Of a stretch of 64,000 nt of DNA, positions 27,272-35,157 are shown in pieces. The position numbers and the translations under genes were made by a program. The DNA is from Bifidobacterium avesanii (GTDB taxonomy: Bacteria; Actinomycetota; Actinomycetes; Actinomycetales; Bifidobacteriaceae): the NCBI RefSeq assembly GCF_009299475.1, contig NZ_WBSN01000003.1, positions 123,927 through 187,926 on the forward strand, in the 5' to 3' direction. Numbering within the stretch: position 1 is the stretch's first letter; each line of letters begins with the position of its first letter. The notes beneath the pieces are model-generated. The model was not told the DNA's origin. It saw nothing but the letters and a program-made list of their open reading frames with translations, and did no database searches.

Positions 27272-28132
27272 ATGGACGGCAACGAGGGGAGTGGCATGAC
27301 CGCGTACATGGATCACAAGGATCTGGCCAACGAGACCATCGACGACGCACGCGCGCGGCAGATCGCGGACGGCGTGCACCGCGTGCTCGACGGCATCGCC
27401 GAGGCGGAGTCGGCGAGCGGCCGCGCGGCCGGGGAGGTCCGCCTGCTCGCCGCGACCAAGACGCGCGACGTGGGCGAGATCATGGCCGCGATCGACGCCG
27501 GCGTGCGCATGATCGGCGAGAACCGCCCGCAGGAGGTGGAGGTCAAGTCCGCCGGGCTGGCGCGGCTGTGCGCCGAGCGCGGCTTCGCGCTGGGGGCGAT
27601 CGTCGCGTCCGGGAGCGGCCAGACCGGCGCGCAATCCCCGCTGACCCCGCTGCCGTTCCACCTCATCGGCCAGCTCCAGTCCAACAAGATCAACAAGGTG
27701 CTGCCGTCCGTCACGACCATCGAGTCGGTGGACTCGTTCGAGCTCGCGCAGAAGATCGCCCGGCGCGCGGCGGCCCGCGGAGTCACGGTCGGCGTGCTGC
27801 TCGAGGTCAACGAGTCGGGCGAGGAGTCGAAGTCCGGGTGCGATCCGGCGGCCGCGCGGGACTTGGCGGCGCGGATCGGCGCGCTGGAGGGTCTGCGCCT
27901 GGAGGGCCTGATGACGATCGGCGCCCACGTGGACGACGAGGCGACGATCCGCCGCGGATTCGCCCATTTGCGCGAGACGCGCGACGCGGTTCTGGCCTCC
28001 GGCGAGCCGGGCACCGCGGAATGCCGCGAGCTGTCGATGGGCATGACCAACGACATGGCGCTCGCGATCGACGAGGGCTCCACGATCGTGCGCGTCGGCA
28101 CCGCGATCTTCGGCCCGCGCGCGTTCATCTGA
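27272..28132 (+). CDS. YggS-family pyridoxal-phosphate homeostasis protein
   Basis: This 286-residue protein has the alanine-racemase-type TIM barrel of the YggS/PROSC family, which binds PLP and buffers vitamin B6 and amino-acid pools without a known reaction. The PLP lysine is in LLAATKTRD, with GENRPQE, HLIGQLQSNK and MTNDMALAI following in order. An insertion near residues 115-125 (ASGSGQTGAQSP) is unusual. The start MDGNEG has GAGGAA 7 nt upstream and a TACACT box earlier. MTAYMD, 8 codons later with GAGGGGAG, is an alternative. No ylmE/sepF neighbours are present, unlike in many Gram-positive bacteria. Confidence 0.87.
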   Translation: MDGNEGSGMTAYMDHKDLANETIDDARARQIADGVHRVLDGIAEAESASGRAAGEVRLLAATKTRDVGEIMAAIDAGVRMIGENRPQEVEVKSAGLARLCAERGFALGAIVASGSGQTGAQSPLTPLPFHLIGQLQSNKINKVLPSVTTIESVDSFELAQKIARRAAARGVTVGVLLEVNESGEESKSGCDPAAARDLAARIGALEGLRLEGLMTIGAHVDDEATIRRGFAHLRETRDAVLASGEPGTAECRELSMGMTNDMALAIDEGSTIVRVGTAIFGPRAFI

Positions 28133-28177
28133 GCGTCGCGCCGTGTTCGGTCGCGGCATATGCCGACTGTTCGCATG

Positions 28178-28260
28178 GTGTGCGGCACTTTTCGGATGCC
28201 GCGGACATCCATCTTCGTTCCGTGCGGCACCCATATCACGAGGTAAAAAGTGCCGCACAC
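28178..28260. repeat. 83-bp inverted repeat, family H6
   Basis: Perfect 15-bp arms GTGTGCGGCACTTTT (28178-28192) and its complement (28246-28260) flank a 53-nt interior. A separate 12-bp palindrome CGGCATATGCCG lies just upstream at 28154-28165. It lies between two same-direction genes. Confidence 0.8.
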
Positions 28261-28316
28261 TCCGCGGATAGGCCGCGAAACCGGCGAGGTGCGGGCGGGC
28301 GAGTAGACTGGCAGCC

Positions 28317-29132
28317 ATGAGAATCGCACGTTTTTCGCTCAATGGCACCCCTCGTTACGCCTTCGTCCAGCAGGACCAGAACGACGGCAAGGACTATCTC
28401 GTCGAGCTCGACGGCTACCCGCTCGGCGCCGGCGCGGTCAAGCCCACCGGCCAGCGCTACGCCCTGGACGCGGACGGCATCCGTCTGCTCGCGCCCGTGA
28501 TCCCGTCCAAGATCTTCGGCCTGGCCAAGAACTACGAGGCCCACGCGCAGTTCATGCACGAGGCCGGCCACTCCGACGTGGCGCACGCCCCGGAGGACAT
28601 GTGGATCTTCACCAAGCCGAGCACCTCCGTGATCGGCCCCGACGACCCGATCGTGATTCCGCCGTGCTCGAACGACATGAACTTCGAGCCGGAGGTGGCC
28701 GTGGTGATCGGGCGCATGGCCAAGAACGTGTCCGAGCTGGAGGCCATGGACTACGTGCTCGGCTACACGTGCGTGAACGACGTGACCCTGCGCGACCTGC
28801 AGGGCAAGGACCCGATGTGGACGCGCGCCAAGGGCTTCGACACCTCCTGCCCGCTCGGCCCGTGGATCCAGACCGAGTTGGACTGGTCGGACGCGAAGAT
28901 CTCGTTCTCCCTCAACGGCGAGGACGTGCCCGAGGCGTCCGGCACCACCGCGAACCTCATCCACTCGATCCCGCAGCAGATCGCCGCGATCTCGAGCTTC
29001 TCCACGCTGCTGCCCGGCGACGTGATCATGACCGGCACGCCCAACGCGTCCGGCCACCTCGCGCCCGGCGACGAGCCCGTGGTGCACATCGAGGGCATCG
29101 GCAGCCTGCGCAACGTGGTGGTCAAGGGCTGA
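28317..29132 (+). CDS. Fumarylacetoacetate hydrolase family protein
   Basis: This 271-residue protein has an N-terminal cap domain and a C-terminal FAH fold. The metal site is visible as FEPEVAVVIG (the ExE pair), followed by YTCVNDVTLRDLQ (Asp) and the KGFDTSCPLGPW segment. Members hydrolyse or decarboxylate 2-oxo acids such as acylpyruvates or oxaloacetate. There is no aromatic catabolic cluster here, so acylpyruvase or oxaloacetate decarboxylase activity is more likely than tyrosine degradation. TAGACT is exactly 7 nt before the ATG (leaderless). A short hairpin (CGGATAG with CTATCCG, 29142-29168) lies between it and the convergent AEC gene. Confidence 0.88.
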   Translation: MRIARFSLNGTPRYAFVQQDQNDGKDYLVELDGYPLGAGAVKPTGQRYALDADGIRLLAPVIPSKIFGLAKNYEAHAQFMHEAGHSDVAHAPEDMWIFTKPSTSVIGPDDPIVIPPCSNDMNFEPEVAVVIGRMAKNVSELEAMDYVLGYTCVNDVTLRDLQGKDPMWTRAKGFDTSCPLGPWIQTELDWSDAKISFSLNGEDVPEASGTTANLIHSIPQQIAAISSFSTLLPGDVIMTGTPNASGHLAPGDEPVVHIEGIGSLRNVVVKG

Positions 29133-29227
29133 GCCGTCAAGCGGATAGTTCGGTCGGTGGGCTATCCGTAGGCTCGGCCGGGCGGTCAGCGGTCCGCCAA
29201 GGACCGTAATGACGGGTCTGAAAGGCC

Positions 29228-30154
29228 CTACATGCTCACGACGGCGTGAATGGCCGTCATGGCGACGAGCCCGAGCACGCCGGTGACGGTGAGGCTGAAG
29301 CCGGCGAGCTTCGGGTTGCCGGTGAGCGAGTCGGTGAACTTGGTCGAGAAGATGGTCACCGGGCTGGCCGCGCACAGCAGCATGATGCCGCGGATGTGCC
29401 GGTCGAACGGCAGCAGCGTCCAGCCCGCCGCGCCGATGAGCACGGCGAACAGCGCGCGCCACGCGATCACCTTCATGAGCTCCATGCGGTCCTTGCGCTC
29501 GGACGGGATCTCCATCATGAGGCCGATCATCGCCATGGTCATGAACGCGTTGGCGTTGGCGAACGGCGTGACGAGCGAGACGATCCAGTGCGGGATCGTC
29601 ACGTGCGCCACCATGAGCACGAGCATGAGCATGTACGTGTCGAACGAGGTGGAGCTCAGGAAGTCGCGCGCCACGCTGCGGATCTTGAGCCCGAGCGGCA
29701 GGGACTGCGCCGCGTCGCCCATGTGCAGCAGGCTCTTGGTGAGCGTCAGCGCGAGGGCGGTGGCCACCATGGCGTTGCCGATGTCCATCATGACCACGGG
29801 AAGGCCGGCCGCCGGCCCGATGAGCGTCTGCGCGACGGGCAGGCAGAACGCGCCCAGATTGAGGCCCGACGCGTTGAGGATCTGGTAGGCGCGGTAGCGG
29901 GTTTCGTCGCCGCGCGAGCCGAGGAACACGACGAACATGGGGATGATGGCGCACACGAAGCCGAACAGCACGATCCACAGCATGGACATGTCGTGCTCGT
30001 TGGTGGCGAAGCTCATCACGATCGCGCACGGCAGCGTGAGGTTGAAGACGAGTCCCTGCGCGACCCGGTAGTCGCGGTCGGTGAAGATATGCAGATGCTT
30101 GAGCGCGTAGGTGGCGATGATCACCAGCAGCAGCGATCCTGATTGAAACAGCAC
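29228..30154 (-). CDS. AEC-family permease (auxin efflux carrier-like)
   Basis: This 308-residue membrane protein has about ten hydrophobic segments in the two-fold inverted layout of the AEC/BASS fold. Characterised bacterial members carry malate, malonate or other carboxylates, but the substrate here is unknown. The NASGLNLGAFCLPVAQ segment is the conserved first cross-over helix. The start is GTG. TATACT lies exactly 7 nt upstream on the minus strand, so the mRNA is probably leaderless. It diverges from the NMT1-type lipoprotein gene. Confidence 0.85.
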   Translation of the reverse strand: MLFQSGSLLLVIIATYALKHLHIFTDRDYRVAQGLVFNLTLPCAIVMSFATNEHDMSMLWIVLFGFVCAIIPMFVVFLGSRGDETRYRAYQILNASGLNLGAFCLPVAQTLIGPAAGLPVVMMDIGNAMVATALALTLTKSLLHMGDAAQSLPLGLKIRSVARDFLSSTSFDTYMLMLVLMVAHVTIPHWIVSLVTPFANANAFMTMAMIGLMMEIPSERKDRMELMKVIAWRALFAVLIGAAGWTLLPFDRHIRGIMLLCAASPVTIFSTKFTDSLTGNPKLAGFSLTVTGVLGLVAMTAIHAVVSM

Positions 30155-30178
30155 GAGGGCGAGTATAGGAGCCTTGCG

Positions 30179-30376
30179 TTGCGGGTGTGCGGGGTGGGTC
30201 GTATAATCGATAAGCTTTTGCGACGTCGATGTGTGGCAAACCTGCGCCTTGGAGAGAGCGGGCGCGAGGGGACTTCGACGTTCGCGCCGCCGGCCCTACC
30301 CGTCGCGCTCTGCCGGTGAGTGCTTTTCCAATGCTCCCAGAGCGCGGCGATTCAAGAGATGGATTAGGGAATCATC
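30179..30376 (+). promoter_or_regulatory. Promoter and structured leader of the NMT1-type gene (riboswitch-like)
   Basis: A consensus -10 TATAAT (30202-30207) with TTGCGG 17 nt upstream starts a leader of about 163 nt. Stem P1 pairs GCGACGTCGA (30220-30229) with TCGACGTTCGC (30275-30285), leaving one bulge. Inside it, P2 pairs CCTGCGCC (30241-30248) with GGCGCGAGG (30261-30269), leaving a 12-nt loop and an asymmetric internal loop (TGTGTGGCAAA against GGACT). A further GC-rich region with CCGGC/GCCGG follows before the ATG. I do not recognise a known riboswitch; TPP-box sequences are absent. Confidence 0.5.
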
Positions 30377-31459
30377 ATGAAGATCATGCGCAAGCTCGTC
30401 GCGCTCGTGGGCGCGGCCGCCATGGCGTTCTCGCTGGCCGCGTGCGGCGGCGAAGCGAATACAACCGCCCAGACCTCCGGCAACGCCTCGTCCTCCGCGT
30501 CCAAGGAGCTCAAGAAGGTCACCTTCATGCTCGCCTGGGTGCCGGACACCAACCACATCGGCGTCTACGTGGCCAAGAACAAGGGCTACTTCAAGGACGC
30601 CGGCCTCGACGTGGACATCATCGCCGTGGGCCAGTCCGGCGCCGAGCACGCCGTGTCCACCGGCCAGGCCGACTTCGCGCTGTCCAACCTGACCAACGCC
30701 GCGAGCTACAGCCTCAAGGGCGCTGGCATCATCCAGACCCTTCAGGTGCAGCAGAAGCCGTCCGCCGTGTGGTGCGCGCTCGCGTCCAACACGTCGATCA
30801 AGTCCCCGAAGGACTTCGACGGCAAGACCTTCGCCACCTTCGGCTCCAACGAGTCCGACGCCGTGATCCGCCGCATGATCCAGGCCGACGGCGGCAAGGG
30901 CGAGTTCGACAAGGTGACCGTGGGCACCAACACGTTCCAGACCCTCACCTCCGGTCAGGCCGACTTCGGCGGCTTCTACGCCACGTGGGAGGGCGTGCAG
31001 GCCGAGATGTACGGCCCGGCGCTCAACTGCTTCACCGAGCCCGACTACGGCGTGCCCGGCAACGCGGACGGCATCGGCATCATCACCTCCGAGAAGATGA
31101 TCAAGGAGGATCCCGACACGGTCCGCGCCTTCACCCAGGCCGCGCAGAAGGGATACGAGTACGCGTACGACAACCCGGACGAGGCCGCGCAGATCCTCGT
31201 GGACGACGCCGGCGACTCCACGCTGCAGGTCGACTTCGTCAAGCGCAGCATGCAGGTGATCACCGAGGGCCAGTACTGGGGCGACAAGGCCAAGATCAAG
31301 GACGGCTCCTTCGTGCTCGGCACCAACGACTTCGACGGCGTGCAGAAGTACCTCGACTTCATCGCCGAGGCCGACGCGTTCACCGACGCGAACGACAACG
31401 TGGTCAAGCAGGCTCCCAAGGTGTCCGACGTCTCGACCAACGAGTTCCTCGCCAAGTAG
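30377..31459 (+). CDS. NMT1/ThiY-type ABC transporter substrate-binding lipoprotein
   Basis: This 360-residue lipoprotein has a signal peptide ending in the lipobox LAACGG (Cys near residue 22) and a short Ser/Ala/Thr linker. The NMT1/THI5-like periplasmic-binding fold follows: FMLAWVPDTNHIGVYVAKNKGYF at its start, here cited only as WVPDTNHIG, then GQSGAEHAVSTGQADF. Relatives bind pyrimidine precursors of thiamine, riboflavin, or other small heterocycles. No permease or ATPase gene is adjacent, so it must serve a transporter encoded elsewhere. It is preceded by a long structured leader. The next gene is a nucleoside hydrolase, which fits a base or nucleoside theme but does not prove it. Confidence 0.88.
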   Translation: MKIMRKLVALVGAAAMAFSLAACGGEANTTAQTSGNASSSASKELKKVTFMLAWVPDTNHIGVYVAKNKGYFKDAGLDVDIIAVGQSGAEHAVSTGQADFALSNLTNAASYSLKGAGIIQTLQVQQKPSAVWCALASNTSIKSPKDFDGKTFATFGSNESDAVIRRMIQADGGKGEFDKVTVGTNTFQTLTSGQADFGGFYATWEGVQAEMYGPALNCFTEPDYGVPGNADGIGIITSEKMIKEDPDTVRAFTQAAQKGYEYAYDNPDEAAQILVDDAGDSTLQVDFVKRSMQVITEGQYWGDKAKIKDGSFVLGTNDFDGVQKYLDFIAEADAFTDANDNVVKQAPKVSDVSTNEFLAK

Positions 31460-31498
31460 GTTCCGCCGGTGATTTCACCGGTGCAGTCGCAGCCGATC

Positions 31499-31541
31499 GA
31501 CGCCGGCGCGTGCGCATTCCTCGTGCGCATGCGCCGGCGTC
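31499..31541 (+). terminator. Large hairpin after the NMT1-type gene
   Basis: Eighteen-nt arms (31499-31516 and 31524-31541, core GACGCCGGCGC, one mismatch) enclose a 7-nt loop. A smaller CCGGTG/CACCGG hairpin precedes it. There is no strong T run. It probably ends the transcript. Confidence 0.65.
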
Positions 31542-31654
31542 GTCGTATTCGCCCGCCCCGCCGTCCTTCCGGTTTATCCCCCGGTCAGTGCGCGCGGCGC
31601 GGCTGCTGGGCCTTCCGGGGAGCATTGGTATTGTTTTTTGGAGCTGGTGACGGC

Positions 31655-31687
31655 GTGGGCACAATGTGGGCACATCGTGGGCACAAT
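31655..31687 (+). promoter_or_regulatory. Three 11-bp direct repeats upstream of the nucleoside hydrolase
   Basis: GTGGGCACA starts at 31655, 31666 and 31677, exactly 11 bp apart, so all three face the same side of the helix. They end about 80 bp before the start codon. This looks like a cooperative activator or repressor site. No regulator gene is adjacent. Confidence 0.6.
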
Positions 31688-31768
31688 GGGACCACGTGCG
31701 CAAAACAGCCTGCCGCCCTTGACGCGGGGCACGGGGCCGCGGGCGGGCGAATGAGCGAAAGGAACGAC

Positions 31769-32962
31769 ATGACCGAGCCGAAGCGAATCGTGCTGGACGT
31801 GGACACGGGCATCGACGACACGCTGGCCCTGTGCTATCTGCTTGCGGCGGCGCGCGCGGGGGAGTGTGAGCTGGCGGGCGTGATCGGCACGTATGGCAAC
31901 GTGCTGGCGTCCACGGCCGTGCGCAACAACCGGGCGGTGCTGGAGCTGTTCGGGGCGGCCGGCGTTCCCGTGCCGCGCGGATGCGTGTGCCCGTCGTGGG
32001 CCGACGGATTCGCCGTGGACGAGGGGTGCGCGCGGTTCCATGGCGTCAACGGGCTGGGCAACGTGGATCCGGCGCGGTACATGGCCGATGCGGCCGATGC
32101 AGCCGGAGTGGTCGGAGTGGTCGGAGTGGCCGGTGCGGCGGACGGCGGCGCGGACGGCGTCGAAACGGTCGTGGGACACATGGCCGAGCTCGACCGCCCG
32201 GCGGCGCTGTCGCTCGGCGGCGAACGGCATGACCTCGCGCCTGCCACGTCCGGACTGGCGTGCGACGCCTCCTGCGCCAACCGTCCCTCCGAGTGGCGGG
32301 ACGAGGGCGTGCCCGAGGGCGTGCGGCTCATCGTCGACGAGGTGCGTGCGCACGGGCGGGACGTGACCATCCTCGCCACCGGACCGCTCACCGACGTGGA
32401 CGCCGCGATCAAGGCCGCGCCGGACATCGCCGCGGACATGCGGCTCGTCATCATGGGCGGCTCGCTCACGCAGGAGGGCAACTGCTACGACCTCATCTGC
32501 GAAACCAATATCTTCCAGGATCCGGAGGCCGCGAACCGCGTGTTCCGCGCCGTGGGCGACGTGACCATGATCGGCCTCGACGTGACCCACCAGTGCCTCA
32601 TGACCCGCGCCGACGCCGCCGCGTGGAGGGCGACCGGCACGCCGCGCGGCGCGTTTCTCGCGGACATGGTCGGCTTCTACATCAACGCGAACGAGTCGTC
32701 CGACCCGATCTTCCTGGCCGGCAGCCCGCTGCACGACCCGCTCGCCGTCGCCGTGGCGCTCGACCCGGGTCTCGTGGCGTGCTTCGACGTCAACATGATG
32801 GTCGAGACGGCCACCGGCAACGGCCATGGCTTCCGCGGCCGCACGATCGGCGACCCGACCCGCCTGCGCGATCCGCGCAAGACCGCGCACGTGGCCCTGA
32901 ACGTGGACGCGTCCCGCTTCACCGCCCTGTTCCGCGACCGCCTGACGGATTTGTGCGCGTGA
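31769..32962 (+). CDS. Nucleoside hydrolase (IU-type) with internal repeat insertion
   Basis: The family cleaves ribonucleosides to base and ribose with a bound calcium. The 397-residue protein begins LDVDTGIDDTLAL, the DxDxGxDD calcium signature. LATGPLTDVDAAIK and VIMGGSLTQEGN follow, then the substrate-contact segment ending in PLHDPLAVAVALDP. The family is usually about 310-320 residues. The excess comes from an insertion near residues 105-170, part of which is VVGVVGV encoded by a 9-bp tandem repeat near 32105-32130. AAAGGA just upstream supports MTEPKR as the start; MSERND, six codons earlier, lacks one. Purine or pyrimidine preference cannot be read from sequence. Confidence 0.9.
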   Translation: MTEPKRIVLDVDTGIDDTLALCYLLAAARAGECELAGVIGTYGNVLASTAVRNNRAVLELFGAAGVPVPRGCVCPSWADGFAVDEGCARFHGVNGLGNVDPARYMADAADAAGVVGVVGVAGAADGGADGVETVVGHMAELDRPAALSLGGERHDLAPATSGLACDASCANRPSEWRDEGVPEGVRLIVDEVRAHGRDVTILATGPLTDVDAAIKAAPDIAADMRLVIMGGSLTQEGNCYDLICETNIFQDPEAANRVFRAVGDVTMIGLDVTHQCLMTRADAAAWRATGTPRGAFLADMVGFYINANESSDPIFLAGSPLHDPLAVAVALDPGLVACFDVNMMVETATGNGHGFRGRTIGDPTRLRDPRKTAHVALNVDASRFTALFRDRLTDLCA

Positions 32963-33030
32963 GCCGAGGCCGTCCCCGGGCCGTCCGTGCGCCCTACAAT
33001 GGAGACGTTCGATGACGAGTTGGGGCGCCC

Positions 33031-34296
33031 ATGCACATACGTTGGTCATTCATCCGCAATCGTCCGCGCGCGAGTGCGGGCGTGGTGCACACCGTTGCGG
33101 CGGCGATCTGTCTGGCGGCGGCGATCAGCGAATGGAGCACGGTCGCCGTGGTCATGTCGCCGCTGGACATGGCGATTTCCGGGGCGTATGCGCTGGCGCT
33201 GCTGGCGTTGCCGCTGCGTCCGGTGGCGGCGAGCGCGGCGATCGTGGTCGTGACGCTCGCCGAGGTGATGATGCCCATGGATTCGTGGGCGGTGCAGAGC
33301 ATGTGGGGACTGTGGTATGCCCTGATCGTGCTGACGATGCGCGGACTGCTGTGGCCGGCCGTCGCGGCGATCGTGGTGCTGTCGTGCCTGTCGTTGGCGC
33401 AGGGCGACCGGATGCTCATCACCACGTTCCATCCCTCGATGATGCTCATGCTCCCGTTTCTCGTTGTCGCGTGCATGCTGGGGCTCGGCATGCGCATGTG
33501 GCGCTTGGAGATGCGTCGCAAGGAGCGCGCCGAAGCGCGGCGGGCGTTGTTGGAGCGGGAGAACGCGCAATACCGTGAGCGGCTGGACCTGCTGCACCGG
33601 CTGCATGGCGAAGTGGCCGGCTCGCTGGCCTATGCGGTGCTGCTGTGCCGGCGCATGCGGGAGGAAAACGGGCGGTCGGCGGAGGCCGATTCGGATTCCG
33701 CGGGGTATGCGGCGCGGGTCGAAGAGGCCGTGACGCAGGCGCTTGGGTCGTTGCGGCATGGGGTGATCGAGCCGACGCGCCGTCTGGTGGAGGAGGGGCC
33801 GCCGGTTGGGGCCGCCGACGGGCATCCGAGCGAGGGAACCGCCGCGTCCGGCGATGCCATGGCCACGATCAGGCGACATGTGGAACGCGCCGCCGATCGG
33901 TTGCGCGGCGTGGGTCTGCCGTGCGAAACCGTGGTGCGCGGCGATCCGTCGGGACTGGACGGGGAGCGGGCCGCGCTGATCGTCCGCGTCGTCGATGAAA
34001 TGGGCAACAACATGGTCAAGTACGCCGTGCCCGGTCCGTGTGCGATCGCCGTCGTGGCGGACGATGCGGGTGGCGTGCGCGTGTGGTCGTCCAATGCGTG
34101 CGCGGGTGCGAATGCGGGCGAAGCCGAAGACGCGGGCGAAGTCGGGGACGGCGAATCGTCTCTGAGCGGGGGAACGGGTCTGGCCTTGCTGCGCGACAGC
34201 CTCGCCGTGTATGGAGGAAGCCTGACGGTCTCCCGCGAGGACGACATTTGGACCGCATCGGCCGTATTGCCGGCGCCGATCGCCCCGACCGTTTGA
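33031..34296 (+). CDS. Sensor histidine kinase, NarL-partner type
   Basis: The 421-residue protein has about five N-terminal membrane segments (residues 20-150), a short coiled region (RRKERAEARRALLEREN), and a DHp-like segment LLHRLHGEVAGSLAY near residue 195. This places a histidine at the HisKA_3 phospho-acceptor position, but the usual Asp/Glu directly after it is Gly. The ATPase domain has an N-box (DEMGNNMVKYA) and a late glycine loop (GGTGLALLRDSL). An acidic Ala/Gly insertion sits before it. TACAAT near 32995 and a GAGTTGGGG site support the start. It converges on the response-regulator gene, 30 bp from stop to stop, an unusual arrangement for a cognate pair. Confidence 0.82.
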   Translation: MHIRWSFIRNRPRASAGVVHTVAAAICLAAAISEWSTVAVVMSPLDMAISGAYALALLALPLRPVAASAAIVVVTLAEVMMPMDSWAVQSMWGLWYALIVLTMRGLLWPAVAAIVVLSCLSLAQGDRMLITTFHPSMMLMLPFLVVACMLGLGMRMWRLEMRRKERAEARRALLERENAQYRERLDLLHRLHGEVAGSLAYAVLLCRRMREENGRSAEADSDSAGYAARVEEAVTQALGSLRHGVIEPTRRLVEEGPPVGAADGHPSEGTAASGDAMATIRRHVERAADRLRGVGLPCETVVRGDPSGLDGERAALIVRVVDEMGNNMVKYAVPGPCAIAVVADDAGGVRVWSSNACAGANAGEAEDAGEVGDGESSLSGGTGLALLRDSLAVYGGSLTVSREDDIWTASAVLPAPIAPTV

Positions 34297-34326
34297 ACGA
34301 CAAGGGCGCGACCCGCTCGGCAGACT

Positions 34327-34992
34327 TTAGATCAATCCGCGCCGCAGGCAGGCGATCACGGCCTCGGTGCGCGAGTGGGTCCCGAGCTTTTCAAACGCGC
34401 GGCGGGCATAGGTTTTCACGGTGGTCAGCCCCACATGCATGCGATGCGCGATGGCCTCATTGGTGAGACCGTCCGTGTAGAGGCGCATCACCTCCAATTC
34501 CTGATCGCTCAACGGCTTGGCCGCGCTTTCGCCCGCCAGCCATGCGAGCATCGACGCATTGCCGGATATGCGGGCCAGCTCGGCAAGCAGGTCGGGCGTG
34601 GGAATGATCTTGTCCAGTACGGCGGCGAACGGCGAGGAATCATCGTGTTCGGCGCGTGTTGGCTGTTCAATGGCGAATGCGGTAATGCCCACCACGGGGA
34701 TTCCGGGGGAAGCGGCGTGCATGCGCCGGGCCAGCTCGGCTCCGTCGACTCCGGGCATCTGGAGGTCCGTGAGCACCATGTCCGGGGTCCGCCGCGAAAG
34801 GGCGTCGACGGCGCTCGACGCGGTCCAGGCGACTTCAACCGGCGCGCCGGAGCCATTGATGTTGCGTTCCAGCATGCGCAACACCAGAGGATCGTTGTCC
34901 ACGATGCCCAAGCGAAGCGGGGTTCCGGAACGTGAATGGTGACCCGTGCCTTCGGTTATGTTTCCGGTTACGCCGCGTTGCCGTGCCGCCAT
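34327..34992 (-). CDS. LuxR/NarL-family response regulator
   Basis: The 221-residue protein has a receiver domain: acidic pair in VDNDP, phospho-acceptor Asp in VLTDLQMPG, Thr in GITAFA and Lys in VLDKI. A C-terminal LuxR helix-turn-helix follows (LSDQELEVMRLYTDGLTNEAIA..., recognition helix LTTVKTYARR). It very probably takes phosphate from the kinase encoded convergently beside it and regulates transcription. The start ATG has TAGGAGA just upstream. It diverges from the lipoprotein gene at 35158, making that gene a natural target candidate. Confidence 0.92.
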   Translation of the reverse strand: MAARQRGVTGNITEGTGHHSRSGTPLRLGIVDNDPLVLRMLERNINGSGAPVEVAWTASSAVDALSRRTPDMVLTDLQMPGVDGAELARRMHAASPGIPVVGITAFAIEQPTRAEHDDSSPFAAVLDKIIPTPDLLAELARISGNASMLAWLAGESAAKPLSDQELEVMRLYTDGLTNEAIAHRMHVGLTTVKTYARRAFEKLGTHSRTEAVIACLRRGLI

Positions 34993-35157
34993 TGTCTCCT
35001 ACCCCCTGTGGTTCATGATCCCTTGGCATCAGTATAGGATGCGACCGTTCGGACGACGGGGCGGCAGAGCGGCGTGCGGTCGGGCCGGATAGGCTGGAGG
35101 CATGCGGACGCGGAGTGGATTCGCGGTGGTGCTCGTCACAATTGAAGGGATACGGCC

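Noticed and set aside
30208..30376. TPP riboswitch upstream of the ThiY-like gene
   Set aside because: The conserved CTGAGA and ACCTGATCTGGATAATGCCAGCG-type TPP-box segments are absent.
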